Source: Oscillospiraceae bacterium (GTDB taxonomy: Bacteria; Bacillota; Clostridia; Oscillospirales; Ruminococcaceae). From it: a stretch of DNA of 64,000 nt. Position numbers and translations under genes: made by a program. Position 1 is the first letter of the stretch. The number at the start of each line of letters is the position of its first letter. The notes beneath the pieces were generated by a model, which had not been told where the DNA came from, searched no databases, and saw only the letters and a program-made list of their open reading frames with translations. This document shows positions 33,070 through 42,190 of this stretch, piece after piece. Where the stretch lies: assembly GCA_017436575.1 (NCBI GenBank), contig JAFSCU010000049.1:19230-83229 (forward strand). The letters run 5' to 3'.

Positions 33070-34008
33070 TTATTCCGCTATATATTCAGAAAGTGTGCCG
33101 GTCAATGTCTGTTCAAAGTCCGCACTGTGTATTTCTGAATAAGTGAAAGATATTTTATTCCCTTTGCCAAGTTCGGCTTTGGAGTTTATTATAATATCTG
33201 CACAGGCATATGCCACATCCCGGTCTGTCATACAGCTGCGACACAGCAGAATTATATCCCTGTATTTCTGCAATGTAGGCTTTGCAAGGTTGATTTCCAG
33301 TGCCAGTTTGCCATATTCTGCCGCCAGTTCATTTACAGAGGGCGGGCTGTCGGTATGCAGCACCGGGCCTGTATACACACTGTAGAGATAGCTGTCATGT
33401 GTGGAATATACTTCCCCTTTGGCATCAAAATCACCGAACAAAGAAATATCATCCAGTATGGTTATATATTCCTTTTCACCTGCTCTTATGCACAGGGTGG
33501 CTTCCACTTTGTTCACAGCCCTGTAATATTCATAGTCACGGGCTGAAAAAACTGCACTGCCTTTCAGATAATTGGTCTGGTAACCGTCAAATACAATATT
33601 GCCGCCCATATCTGCGACAATGGTAAATCCCCTATTCCATTCCGGGTCTGTGTAACTGCGGCTAACATAGGCAAGCCGGTAGTTGTCATAGCGGTCGGCT
33701 ATGGTATAGTCGTAATGTTCGCCTATATGCTCTGAAACTTCAAATTTATCAAACTGTGTGCCATAGGTATGCCGGACATAGCGGTCAATGTGTGCGGCTG
33801 TTTCTGCTTTCAGGTTGTCTGCCTTCTTTTTATCGTGGACAATTACAAAAAGAACTATAAGAGCAAGGACAAAAAATGTAATCATATAATTTCGGTCTTG
33901 GCGCCGATGTTCTTCCTCGTTACCCTGCATCAACATTTCAAGGCGGGAATACCCTTCGTCTGTCGGCAATATATCTTCTCTGCCTGCTATCAGCTTTTCA
34001 TCTTTCAT
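33070..34008 (-). CDS. Hypothetical single-pass membrane protein
   Basis: A 312-residue protein with a cytoplasmic N-terminus of about 40 residues, one membrane segment (about 42-58), a short basic linker and an outer domain of about 245 residues. The domain has many aromatic and charged beta-like stretches and two cysteines (LCRSC) late in the chain. No family recognised. It is monocistronic, with an AGAGGTGA-type site before the ATG. The topology (tail-in, domain-out) resembles the orphan sensor-like protein at 7719-8360, but I see no sequence similarity. Confidence 0.65.
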   Translation of the reverse strand: MKDEKLIAGREDILPTDEGYSRLEMLMQGNEEEHRRQDRNYMITFFVLALIVLFVIVHDKKKADNLKAETAAHIDRYVRHTYGTQFDKFEVSEHIGEHYDYTIADRYDNYRLAYVSRSYTDPEWNRGFTIVADMGGNIVFDGYQTNYLKGSAVFSARDYEYYRAVNKVEATLCIRAGEKEYITILDDISLFGDFDAKGEVYSTHDSYLYSVYTGPVLHTDSPPSVNELAAEYGKLALEINLAKPTLQKYRDIILLCRSCMTDRDVAYACADIIINSKAELGKGNKISFTYSEIHSADFEQTLTGTLSEYIAE

Positions 34009-34340
34009 TCTATCACCTCTGTATAATTAACCTGTGACGGTTATTTATGGGGACAGTTTTATTGTAGCATACACATAGGAAAATGTCATCTCAACGGGCA
34101 AAGCGGTAACGGGACATTCAGGGGCCGTTCCCTGCACATTCCTGTTTTGCACTTATTCCGTAGGGGTGGTTCGCGAATCGCCCGCAAAAAGGGAGGGCAT
34201 GGAAGCCCTCCCCTACGTATAATAATGTGCGCATACCTCACGGCAATGGGACGATGTGGCATGGCGGCAAAGCCGTCGGTCCGGATGGGGTGACACGTTC
34301 GCCGAAGGCGTATGTGCGTCCCCTACATAATATACAACAA
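34009..34340. other. Intergenic region with repeats, no gene
   Basis: It holds one family A element (34160-34216) and a GC-rich stretch (34217-34335) with short palindromes such as GGCGGCAAAGCCGTC and TTCGCCGAAGGCG. The GGCAAAGCC core also occurs at the right end of the window. Confidence 0.55.
34160..34216. repeat. Dispersed intergenic element, family A, copy 3
   Basis: GTAGGGG...CCCCTAC ends, with GGGAGGGCAT/AGCCCTCCC hairpin inside, as in 6335-6390. Confidence 0.6.
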
Positions 34341-34342
34341 AA

Positions 34343-34370
34343 AAAGACGGATTGCCCCGTCTTTCTTTTT
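34343..34370. terminator. Terminator at the end of the sugar cluster
   Basis: Arms AAAGACGG and CCGTCTTT around an ATTGCC-type loop with A/T runs on both sides, just after the last gene of the minus-strand cluster. Confidence 0.7.
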
Positions 34371-34376
34371 ATATAA

Positions 34377-35138
34377 TTATCTGATTAAATCTTTTACTGC
34401 TTTGAAGCCTTCTACTTTTTCGAAAAGGTAGCCGCCGATAAGCTGCATCATTTCAAAGTCTTCTTCGCTGTCGATATCCAGCACAGCTGTATCTTTCATC
34501 TGATAAAGTACCCAGTCTGCTTCCCAGATATTGCCTGTTGTATTGTTTTTCAGGAAATCAGCATCAAATACATAGATGGAAGCGTTAAGGTCATAAACTG
34601 CAGGTGCCTGCTGACGGGCTGTATACCATACGCTGTCGATGGCTTTTTTGATTTTGCCGTCTTCTTCTTTAACCATATTGAAGTATGGGCTGCGGCGGGA
34701 TGGGCAGCCGGAGATAGACAGCTGTCTTTCAGGATGTGCAATTTTAAGTTCATAAGCACCAAGAACATCGTGAACCTGTCTCAATGGGCTTGTAATATCA
34801 AGGTCGATAAGATAATCGTACTTTTCGCCTGTTTTTTCTTCCATATATGCCAGAGACTGCTGGAAAACAGCCATTTTTGGCACTGTGTCGCCACCCAGTT
34901 CTTCAGGACGGCGAATAAAGTAAACTTCCGGATATTTTGCCAAAACCAGGTCAGCCAGGTCCTGGCTGTCTGTGTTCAGACATACGTCAACCTGTGCGTC
35001 TTCCACTTTTTCTTTAAAGTTGAAGGATGATGCCAGTGTGTAGTATACCAGCGGTTTGTCAAGGAATGTCTTAAGGTTTTTGTTTTTGAAACCTTTACTG
35101 CCTGCACGGCCACAGATGGTAATAAGAACTCTTTTCAT
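34377..35138 (-). CDS. legF: Acylneuraminate cytidylyltransferase-like CMP-nonulosonate synthetase
   Basis: Activates a nine-carbon sugar acid (sialic, legionaminic or relative) to its CMP form using CTP. The 253-residue protein has the family's N-terminal nucleotide loop ICGRAGSKGFKNKN, the RRPEELGGD segment and the metal/substrate region DLDITSPLRQVHD. It is the last gene of the minus-strand cluster, 1 base from the oxidoreductase gene. The substrate is inferred from cluster content (GDP-linked legionaminic route enzymes); sialic acid itself is less likely. Confidence 0.85.
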   Translation of the reverse strand: MKRVLITICGRAGSKGFKNKNLKTFLDKPLVYYTLASSFNFKEKVEDAQVDVCLNTDSQDLADLVLAKYPEVYFIRRPEELGGDTVPKMAVFQQSLAYMEEKTGEKYDYLIDLDITSPLRQVHDVLGAYELKIAHPERQLSISGCPSRRSPYFNMVKEEDGKIKKAIDSVWYTARQQAPAVYDLNASIYVFDADFLKNNTTGNIWEADWVLYQMKDTAVLDIDSEEDFEMMQLIGGYLFEKVEGFKAVKDLIR

Positions 35139-35139
35139 A

Positions 35140-36063
35140 TTATGCCTCCTTGCCCAGTGTCAGTGCCAGCACTTTGTTGGCTTTTGTCGGTGTGTTGATG
35201 TTTTCAGCTTTGCCGGCCATAATGTCCAGCACATTTCTCATTTCGCGTACAAAGCGCATATTTGCTTCTTCGCTACAGTTGATAACTGTGCCGTCAGCCA
35301 GTTTTACGCTGCCCTGGCCGAATTCTGCTTCGATAGTGCCGTCTGCCACAAACACTTCGCAGGTGCGGCGATACTCACGGCCAAAATAGTCCAGATGCAC
35401 TTCACACAGCTTGTCCTGATAGCGTGCAATGTAGATGGACAGATCGTCAGAGTCGATTTCCAGGTTGGAGTATGTGCCTTTGAAGTTGTAGCTTTCCACT
35501 GGGAAGCCGAACAGGTCTGTCATATAGTCCAGTTCGTGGATAAGGTCGATTGTTACACCGCCGCCCAGAGCTTTGATAGCAGAGTAGTTTTTACGATAGT
35601 CCTGTGTTGGGCGCCAGCCTGGCAGGTAGCTGGAGCAGATAATTCTTACAGAGAATGGTTTTTCATCTTTCAGAATTTCTTTCAGCTTCATATAAGCGCC
35701 GCAGTAACGCATTGGGCAGGCAACATAAGCATTTTCATCTGTAAGACCCAGTTCATCTATATCATAGATTGAATCTTCAAAAATCGGTTTTTCGATAAAG
35801 AAGAATTTTGATTTGCCTTTCAGGTCTTTCAGTGCGTTGTAATGCAGTGTAGTTGGGTTTGTGATAAATGCCAGGTCGTAAACAGTGTCATCCAGCTGCA
35901 TAATCTGATTGTTGATAAGTGCAGCCACATCTTCAGGCAGGGCGCGTGGTGATGAGCGCAGTGCTGTAACGTCCAGTTCAATGCCGCGTTCAGCTGCAAC
36001 AGTGTGCAGATTGCGCAGGTGGCGTGTGCCGATAGAGCCAATGCCTACAAATAAAACTTTCAT
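35140..36063 (-). CDS. Gfo/Idh/MocA-family oxidoreductase (1)
   Basis: A 307-residue NAD(P)-dependent dehydrogenase: N-terminal Rossmann motif FVGIGSIGTRHLRNL, then the EKPIF segment typical of the family and the C-terminal alpha/beta domain with the GGGVTIDLIHELDYM motif. It probably oxidises or reduces a sugar hydroxyl in making or modifying the nonulosonic acid. It overlaps by 1 base the second oxidoreductase and lies 1 base from legF. Such pairs next to cytidylyltransferases are seen in several nonulosonate clusters; the exact step is unknown. Confidence 0.85.
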   Translation of the reverse strand: MKVLFVGIGSIGTRHLRNLHTVAAERGIELDVTALRSSPRALPEDVAALINNQIMQLDDTVYDLAFITNPTTLHYNALKDLKGKSKFFFIEKPIFEDSIYDIDELGLTDENAYVACPMRYCGAYMKLKEILKDEKPFSVRIICSSYLPGWRPTQDYRKNYSAIKALGGGVTIDLIHELDYMTDLFGFPVESYNFKGTYSNLEIDSDDLSIYIARYQDKLCEVHLDYFGREYRRTCEVFVADGTIEAEFGQGSVKLADGTVINCSEEANMRFVREMRNVLDIMAGKAENINTPTKANKVLALTLGKEA

Positions 36064-37040
36064 TATTCAATACCCTCGATTCTGTCCATAATGCTGATTG
36101 TGTACAGGTCTTTTTCGTAAGAATATTTTGGTTCTTCTTTGCCTGCAACTACATTCAGGAAGTTCTGCATTTCGTCAACATAAGCATTTTCAACAATGTT
36201 GTCGGAATAGCGGCTGTCGTGTTCAAATGTTTCGTATGTGTTGATGAAATCTTTTTCTTTTGTTTCGTTGTTGAATTTGTACAGTGCTTTAGGGTTGCCT
36301 TCCCAGAACAGGTGCAGGCCTTCACCCATAACTTCAAGGTTGCGAACAGCTTTTGGTGCAACGATGTCTACCATAATCACACCGCGTGTGCCATTTTCGT
36401 GTGTGAGTGTTACAAAATATCTGTCGTCAAAATCGATTTCCAGGCCAGTCATTCTGTCAGATACTGCATACAGGTCTTTTACAGGGCCGAATGTACGCAG
36501 AATCCATGGCAGTTCGATACCAAAGAGTTCGCGGCAGCCGTTTGTGCGTTTATTGCTTACAAAGAAATTTTTATAGCTTTCCCATGGGTGCCAGTCTGGC
36601 AGATACTGACCAACGTGGTAGATGTATGTAACAGGTTTGTCAAAGGCTTTAACTTCATTGTCGATAAATGTCAGTTCGCCGCGGTACAGCATTGTGCTGG
36701 ACAAAAACAGAACTGTGTCGTTTTCTTTGGCCAGATTCATCAGTTCTTCATAGCCGTCTTTTACCAGGTTCAGTTCTGTGAATGTATTGATTTTGTTTTC
36801 CAGCAGTTCCTTGATAATTACATAGTGTGCAACAGGTGCTGTACATACAAATGCAACATCCGGTTTTTCGGCTGCAGCTTCTGTAATGCTGGAATATGTT
36901 TTGTGGCCCATTTCTTCCACCTGACCGCGACGTTCGGCTGTCATATCAACGCCGATAATTTCTACAGTCGGGTCGATGCCTTTCAGCAGACGGATACGTC
37001 TTTTGCCCATTGAGCCAAGGCCAACAATAAGTGCTTTCAT
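36063..37040 (-). CDS. Gfo/Idh/MocA-family oxidoreductase (2)
   Basis: A 325-residue relative of its downstream neighbour, with Rossmann motif VGLGSMGKRRIRLLKG at the N-terminus. In place of the usual EKP motif it has ELNLVKD, and in the catalytic helix region it has RELFGIELPWI, where the usual GGG...H is changed. It may thus have altered chemistry or act in a heteromer with the first enzyme. It lies 12 bases after legG and overlaps the next gene. Confidence 0.82.
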   Translation of the reverse strand: MKALIVGLGSMGKRRIRLLKGIDPTVEIIGVDMTAERRGQVEEMGHKTYSSITEAAAEKPDVAFVCTAPVAHYVIIKELLENKINTFTELNLVKDGYEELMNLAKENDTVLFLSSTMLYRGELTFIDNEVKAFDKPVTYIYHVGQYLPDWHPWESYKNFFVSNKRTNGCRELFGIELPWILRTFGPVKDLYAVSDRMTGLEIDFDDRYFVTLTHENGTRGVIMVDIVAPKAVRNLEVMGEGLHLFWEGNPKALYKFNNETKEKDFINTYETFEHDSRYSDNIVENAYVDEMQNFLNVVAGKEEPKYSYEKDLYTISIMDRIEGIE

Positions 37041-37052
37041 AATTTTATCTCC

Positions 37053-38213
37053 TTATAAGTCATAAAAAGTTTTGATTGTGTTATTTTCAGCGTAAACATA
37101 TTCTGTTACGATTTTTACTATTTCTTCGCTGGCGATACAGCCTGCGTAATAAGGGTTGGTCACATTTTTGCAGATTTCTTTGTGTTCATCTGACAAACCA
37201 CGAACAATGCCCGCAAGAATTGAATCAGTTTCCCCTGTGGTCTGTATTACATTTTCTGCAATAAAGCGACCTTTCTGCCTGTCACCGATATTTACAGTCG
37301 GTGTGCCGAAGGCAGGGGTTTCCACCACGCCTGATGAGGAGTTGCCCAGCACCAGAGAGGTGTATTTCATAGCTGACAGGTAACGTTTCAGCCCAAGGGA
37401 GAAAAATGCTTTTGCCCTGTGGGAATTCTTTTCACAGTAAGCATCAACCATTTCGTTTATCTCTGCCCCGCCTGCGTCAGCATTTGATTTGGTGAAAATC
37501 AGGTTCAGATTTTCCACTTTATCAAGGGCAGACAGCAGTTTTGCCATCTCATCAGTTGGCTTTGTGCCTTTCTGTGTTTCCGGATGATAGGTGATAAGTG
37601 CGAAAGGAACAAGATTTTTGAAATCAAGGCTTTCTTCCAGTTCAGCCAGTGTCATCAGTGGTACATTGTGGATATTTTCATTACCCAGCCCACCCACATT
37701 GTGTACTGTGTCAGGGTTTTCACCCAACTGGATAACGCGCTTTTCGCTGTCAGGGCAGGATGGAAAATGCAGATTTGCCATTTTAGTCATGCAGTGGCGG
37801 TAAAAATCATCCTTTGCACCCACAGTCACATCGCCACCGGAAATATGTGCCAATGGCACAGACAGGGTAGCGGCCGCAGTGCAGACCGCAAACATTTCGT
37901 ACCTATCACCCAGGACAATCATCATATCCGGGCGGTCTTTCACAAGCAATTCGCTGAAAGCCTGTACTGTATATGCGATGGTCTGGGCTGTTTCATATTC
38001 GCCGCTACCAAATTTCATAATATCAATTCGGTGGGCGATTGGGAAACCGTCTTTTTCGATTTCTTCCACTGTATTACCGTATTTTTCCATCAGATGGGTA
38101 CCTGTGGCCACAAGGCACAGGTTCAGTCTGTCGCTGTCATATATTCTTTTTATCACCGGGCGCAGCAGACCATAGTCAGCGCGGGTGGATGTGACAACCA
38201 TTATTTTTTTCAT
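37053..38213 (-). CDS. legG: UDP/GDP-sugar 2-epimerase, hydrolysing (NeuC/LegG type)
   Basis: Hydrolyses and epimerises a nucleotide-linked HexNAc derivative to free a ManNAc-type sugar for nonulosonate synthesis. The 386-residue protein has the WecB/NeuC fold signatures: VTSTRADYGLLRPV at the N-terminus, VLGDRYEMFA, HISGGDVTVGAKDD and the late GNSSSGVVETPAFGTPTVNIGDRQKGR nucleotide-binding segment. The last is characteristic of NeuC/LegG. It is upstream of the oxidoreductases and legF in one run. Confidence 0.92.
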   Translation of the reverse strand: MKKIMVVTSTRADYGLLRPVIKRIYDSDRLNLCLVATGTHLMEKYGNTVEEIEKDGFPIAHRIDIMKFGSGEYETAQTIAYTVQAFSELLVKDRPDMMIVLGDRYEMFAVCTAAATLSVPLAHISGGDVTVGAKDDFYRHCMTKMANLHFPSCPDSEKRVIQLGENPDTVHNVGGLGNENIHNVPLMTLAELEESLDFKNLVPFALITYHPETQKGTKPTDEMAKLLSALDKVENLNLIFTKSNADAGGAEINEMVDAYCEKNSHRAKAFFSLGLKRYLSAMKYTSLVLGNSSSGVVETPAFGTPTVNIGDRQKGRFIAENVIQTTGETDSILAGIVRGLSDEHKEICKNVTNPYYAGCIASEEIVKIVTEYVYAENNTIKTFYDL

Positions 38214-38254
38214 AAAGTCAAATCCTTTTGTTAAGGGTTCAAATACAACGTCAA

Positions 38255-38530
38255 TACGTCATAAAGGGGTTCGGGGAATATTCCCTGAATAACAATCGCG
38301 AAGTCTGCGGAGAGCAAGCAGAGAGCCAGGGTCAGCTTTGGCTGACAGATGGCGATATGCTTGCAAAAATCGCGTTATAATTTAAGTGCGAGCAAACGGA
38401 GTGTGCGAGGTTTTAAATTATTAGCGATTTGCAGCAGACAGAGCATTCCACACTTGTGCAGCGTTGGGGGCACGGGGCGATTCGCAACGCCCCGGACTTT
38501 TGGTTACTTTTGGTCTCAAAAGTAACACCG
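38255..38530 (+). repeat. Dispersed repeat family C, copy 1
   Basis: About 275 bp. It matches the reverse complement of 63690-63965 along its length: AAAGGGGTTCGGGG near one end, AGTCTGCGG, CCAGGGTCAG, GCGAGCAAAC-like, then GCATTCCACACTTGTGCAGC and GATTCGCAACGCCCC, and a closing GTTACTTTT/AAAAGTAAC hairpin. The conserved blocks are separated by diverged stretches. Confidence 0.7.
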
Positions 38531-38566
38531 CTTAGCGGTAAAAACAATGTTTACTCCTTGCACAAG

Positions 38567-38605
38567 CGCAAAGATTCTTCGGGCAAAGCCCTCAGAATGA
38601 CAGAT
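38567..38605. repeat. Short dispersed element, family B
   Basis: GCAAAGATTCTTC...CTCAGAATGACA; related to 42152-42183 and, inverted, to 63632-63670 and 3969-4073. Confidence 0.5.
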
Positions 38606-38623
38606 TGCGTTGCAATCTGTCAA

Positions 38624-39619
38624 TTACAGTTCAATAAGTTCGTCCAGGGAGAAGTCGCGTTTTGCCACCTGACCCAGAACTTCATACCAGCGCATTGGGC
38701 TGATGCCGTTGCCAGGGCGTTTTACAGTGATGTTTTCTTCTGTGAAGACTTCGCCTGCTTTTACAGGAACTTTTGCAACGATGGATTTTCTTGCGATATC
38801 CTTGTTCTTTGCTTCAGATTCTGTAACTTTTTTCACGCCGTCACCCAGTGCGATTTCTGTTTTTCTGATGGATTCAACCAGTGCGAACAGTTCCTGTGGT
38901 GCCATGGATGCCTGATGGTCAGGACCTTCCATTGTTTTATCCAGTGTGAAGTGTTTTTCGATAACTGTTGCACCCAGTGAAACAGCAGCCAGTGGTGCCT
39001 CCAGACCGAGAGTATGGTCAGAGAAGCCAACTGCTGTACCAAAGTTGTTTTTGATGTCCAGCATAGCTTTTACATTGGCATCTTTCAGTGGTGTTGGGTA
39101 TTCTGTATTGCAATGGAGAATTGTGATTTCGCCTGCACCGTTCTTTTCCAGAATTTCCAGTGCATCTTTGATTTCACTGATTTCGCACATACCTGTAGAC
39201 ATAATTACAGGTTTGCCCAGTTTTGCCACTTTTTCAAGATAAGGCAGATTTGTTACTTCGCCTGATGGAATTTTCCACACAGGCATATCCAATTCTGCCA
39301 GAAAATCGATAGAATCCATATCAAATGGTGTAGACAGGTACATAATGCCGATGGAATCGCAGTATTCTTTCAGCTGGCGGTGTTCTTCAAAACCGAAATG
39401 GAGTTTACGCACCATTTCCAGCTGGCTTTCAGCTTCACCTGTTGTGTCTTTCTGATATTCTGCTTTTGGTGCAAAGCGGCTGATAACCAGTTCTGGCACA
39501 GCTGTCTGATATTTTACGATATCAGCACCTGCTGCTTTGGCAACATCTGCCATTTTTTTTGCAAGTTCAAAAGAACCGTTATGGTTAACGCCTGCTTCGG
39601 CTATAATTAAAACTGACAT
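38624..39619 (-). CDS. legI: N-acetylneuraminate/legionaminate synthase (NeuB family)
   Basis: Condenses a ManNAc-type sugar with phosphoenolpyruvate to give a nine-carbon sugar acid. The 331-residue protein has the TIM-barrel NeuB domain: AEAGVNHNGSFELAKKM, YLSTPFDMDSIDFL, the MSTGMCEISEI strand and HCNTEYPTP metal region. A C-terminal SAF/antifreeze-like domain follows (KVPVKAGEVFTEENITVKRPGNGISP). Length and motifs match the family; legionaminate is favoured over sialic acid because of the neighbours. It has an AAGGAGAA site. Confidence 0.93.
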   Translation of the reverse strand: MSVLIIAEAGVNHNGSFELAKKMADVAKAAGADIVKYQTAVPELVISRFAPKAEYQKDTTGEAESQLEMVRKLHFGFEEHRQLKEYCDSIGIMYLSTPFDMDSIDFLAELDMPVWKIPSGEVTNLPYLEKVAKLGKPVIMSTGMCEISEIKDALEILEKNGAGEITILHCNTEYPTPLKDANVKAMLDIKNNFGTAVGFSDHTLGLEAPLAAVSLGATVIEKHFTLDKTMEGPDHQASMAPQELFALVESIRKTEIALGDGVKKVTESEAKNKDIARKSIVAKVPVKAGEVFTEENITVKRPGNGISPMRWYEVLGQVAKRDFSLDELIEL

Positions 39620-39808
39620 AGAATTTCTCCTTATTAGTTGTATTTACATAGTTAATTATATTTTATCATATTTTGTAAATAAGTAAAAGGGTATTTGCAA
39701 AATTAATAGATAAAATTTTATTCAATAATGCAGTGAATAACTGTTCTGTCATATTTATTGCGTTTTTCCACCGCACAAACTATAATTAAAGCTGAAAGGT
39801 GGTGCTTT

Positions 39809-41011
39809 ATGAAAAGACTGACAGCAATTTTTTTATCTCTGTGCATACTCTGCGGTTGCAGTGCACCAGACAGCAGCAATATAAACTCCGAAAGTGAAAA
39901 TTCAACAATTACACAGCCTGCGTCTACACCACAGGAATGGGAAATAATTAACGGCAATGCCCCATCGTACGCCAAAAAACTGCTTTATGATTTAGTGTAT
40001 AGCGAAATGATATACTGGGATCTGGAAAGTGGTGATGGCACCTTACCTTACAGGTTGCACTCATATTATGAAAATTGTGTAATAGGAAAAGATATTGATG
40101 AATTTATAGGCTTATACGGTACGGTTGAGGTTTATAACCAAGACTATTTGGCTATCCCTGCTGATATATATGAAAAACACCTTTGCGACACTTTTGGTGT
40201 AACAGCAGAATTTCTTCGAGAAACCGGAAATTATAAAGCCGAAGACAATGTGTATACTTTCGATACCTACTTTCACAAGCCATCCTTAACGCCTGTCCAT
40301 ATCACCGGCTATAACGAAAAAGACAGATATTTGACAGTAGAATATACTGCAGAATATTATAACGGCAATAACCATCAGCGTGTTATGCAGGCCAAGCAAA
40401 CCGCCACCGGCTGGCAGTATATCGTCAACAAATACAATATCACTCCACCACAGACAAATCCATATCCTCTGGTGAATATGGAAAAGGGGGATTTGCCGGA
40501 TATAGCTGCAATACTGGCAAGGCATATGGTGGAATACGGCCGCTCTGGCAACTATAAACTGACAGATGTAAAGCCTGAAAATGTAAGCCGTTTATTTATG
40601 ACAAACTATATCTTCACATTTGAAACCTGCAAAAACTACAGCGAAAATTATCCCTATAAAAATTTCGCCAAATATGTTGATAACAGAAGCGGTGATGTTG
40701 TTTACCAGCTGAACTACGCGCAGATGATAGCATACCAGCTGTATGGATTTGAAAACTGGTTTGTACCTACCACCGACTACAACAGTGAAACAATGACATA
40801 TACCAACCCTACTGAAATCGGCTGGGGTTTTGGTCCGATTGCAAGAGATATCAGTACAAATTACATTTCTGCTGAAAGAATACAGGTAAATATATTCGCG
40901 GAAAACCCAGAAGCAGAAGTAAAATATAATTTCACTGTACTGTTTGATATAATGACAGAAAATGGTTGTACATTTTTACGATTCAATGAAATGACAATGC
41001 AAAAATTATAG
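39809..41011 (+). CDS. Hypothetical lipoprotein inside the sugar cluster, opposite strand
   Basis: A 400-residue protein with a signal peptide and lipobox LCGC (Cys17). The start at 39809 follows AAAGGTGG. The mature part has a Ser/Asn/Thr-rich linker (about 18-45) and then two regions of beta-rich, aromatic-rich sequence. I see no catalytic motif and do not recognise the family. It runs against the leg genes on both sides and has its own terminator, so it is probably regulated on its own. Its presence may be chance insertion or a surface partner of the glycan. Confidence 0.7.
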   Translation: MKRLTAIFLSLCILCGCSAPDSSNINSESENSTITQPASTPQEWEIINGNAPSYAKKLLYDLVYSEMIYWDLESGDGTLPYRLHSYYENCVIGKDIDEFIGLYGTVEVYNQDYLAIPADIYEKHLCDTFGVTAEFLRETGNYKAEDNVYTFDTYFHKPSLTPVHITGYNEKDRYLTVEYTAEYYNGNNHQRVMQAKQTATGWQYIVNKYNITPPQTNPYPLVNMEKGDLPDIAAILARHMVEYGRSGNYKLTDVKPENVSRLFMTNYIFTFETCKNYSENYPYKNFAKYVDNRSGDVVYQLNYAQMIAYQLYGFENWFVPTTDYNSETMTYTNPTEIGWGFGPIARDISTNYISAERIQVNIFAENPEAEVKYNFTVLFDIMTENGCTFLRFNEMTMQKL

Positions 41012-41017
41012 ATACAA

Positions 41018-41048
41018 AAAACCGACTGAAAAATAATCAGTCGGTTAA
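41018..41048. terminator. Bidirectional terminator
   Basis: Arms AACCGACTGA (41020-41029) and TCAGTCGGTT (41037-41046) with a 7-base loop, between the convergent lipoprotein and nucleotidyltransferase genes. Confidence 0.82.
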
Positions 41049-41057
41049 TTTTATATA

Positions 41058-42101
41058 TTATTTGTTTTCCAGTCTTCTGCGCATTGCTTCCAGTTCTTCC
41101 AGCTGGCCCATATCCATCCAGCTGTCTTCGCTGACAGGATATACACCCACTTTAAAGCCTTTTGCACGGTAGTTTTCCATAATATCCGGGAAGCCGATAG
41201 CTTTGCCTTCTTCCAGTTCATCAATAATTCTGCCGTCAACAAGATACATACCTGTATTTGTCAGGAAATTGAAGGTTGGTTTTTCGGTTACTGATTCGAT
41301 TTCACCATCGCAGTTCAGGTTGAAAACACCATAAGGAATAGTAACGTGTTTCAGGGCGCAGACAACTGTAATCAGATTGCCGTTTTTCTGGTGGAATTTG
41401 TAAATATCGTTGTAGTCTGCCTCTATCAGCACATCGCAGTTGGTAAGGAAGAACGTACCATTCACCTTGCCTTTCAGCAGCGCCAGCCCGCCACCTGTGC
41501 CCAGGAAAACCTCTTCATCGGCAAAGTCTACATTATAGTCTTTGCACTGTTCGTTGAAATAGGCTTTTATCATATTTTTCTTGTGGTTTACAATGATATT
41601 GAAATCTTTGCAGCCAAAAGCTTTGAAATGGTCGATAATATGCTCGATAATCGGTTTTTCACCCACAGGAATAAGCGGCTTTGGCAGAATTTTTGTGTAT
41701 GGATACAGGCGGGTACCCAGGCCCCCTGCCATAATAACAACAGGCAAATCCAGTGTTTTTTTCACTTTTATACTGCTTTCATCAAAGAAAACAACATCAG
41801 TAATCACACCGTCAGAGTCCAGCAGTGGCAGTGCATAAATAGAGTGTTTTATCATAAAGCTGTTTGCCTGGCTGCGCTGGCTGGCTTTCAGTGAAAGGAA
41901 ATTATAGTTTGCCATTTCGCCTACTTTTGCGTCCAACCGGCCACCACGGAGAATGTGGCGGCGGATGTCGCCGTCTGTCAGCACTGCTTTCAGTTTCAGG
42001 TCAGGTGCAATAAAGAGTATTTTTTTCTCTTTATCATTCAGCAGCTGCATGGCCTGGAGAACAGGCATTTCTTCATTTATAATAAGTTCTTCGATAAGCA
42101 T
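41058..42101 (-). CDS. ptmE: CBS-domain nucleotidyltransferase, PtmE-like (GlcN-1-P guanylyltransferase)
   Basis: A 347-residue fusion: two CBS motifs (about 1-115) and a sugar-phosphate nucleotidyltransferase domain (about 118-345) with the nucleotide loop MAGGLGTRLYPYTKILPKPLIPVG. The same architecture is found in Campylobacter PtmE, which makes GDP-GlcN for the GDP-linked legionaminic acid route. Together with legB, legC, legG, legI and legF this supports that route. Specificity for GTP is inferred. It lies 89 bases after legC. Confidence 0.85.
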   Translation of the reverse strand: MLIEELIINEEMPVLQAMQLLNDKEKKILFIAPDLKLKAVLTDGDIRRHILRGGRLDAKVGEMANYNFLSLKASQRSQANSFMIKHSIYALPLLDSDGVITDVVFFDESSIKVKKTLDLPVVIMAGGLGTRLYPYTKILPKPLIPVGEKPIIEHIIDHFKAFGCKDFNIIVNHKKNMIKAYFNEQCKDYNVDFADEEVFLGTGGGLALLKGKVNGTFFLTNCDVLIEADYNDIYKFHQKNGNLITVVCALKHVTIPYGVFNLNCDGEIESVTEKPTFNFLTNTGMYLVDGRIIDELEEGKAIGFPDIMENYRAKGFKVGVYPVSEDSWMDMGQLEELEAMRRRLENK

Positions 42102-42151
42102 AGGAATTCTCCTGTGTTGTTATTTGCACTTTTATTGCTTTGTGCAGACGC

Positions 42152-42183
42152 GATTCTTCGTCGCAATAGCTCCTCGGAATGAC
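42152..42183. repeat. Short dispersed element, family B
   Basis: GATTCTTCGTCGCAATAGCTCCTCGGAATGAC-like sequence in the ptmE-legC gap, related to 38567-38605. Confidence 0.45.
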
Positions 42184-42190
42184 AAACAGA

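Larger units (their letters stand above)
38214..38623. other. Gap in the sugar cluster filled with repeats
   Basis: The space between legI and legG holds the 38255-38530 family C repeat and a family B piece at 38567-38605. No gene is seen. The otherwise tight operon is split here, so the repeat probably inserted into it. Confidence 0.6.
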
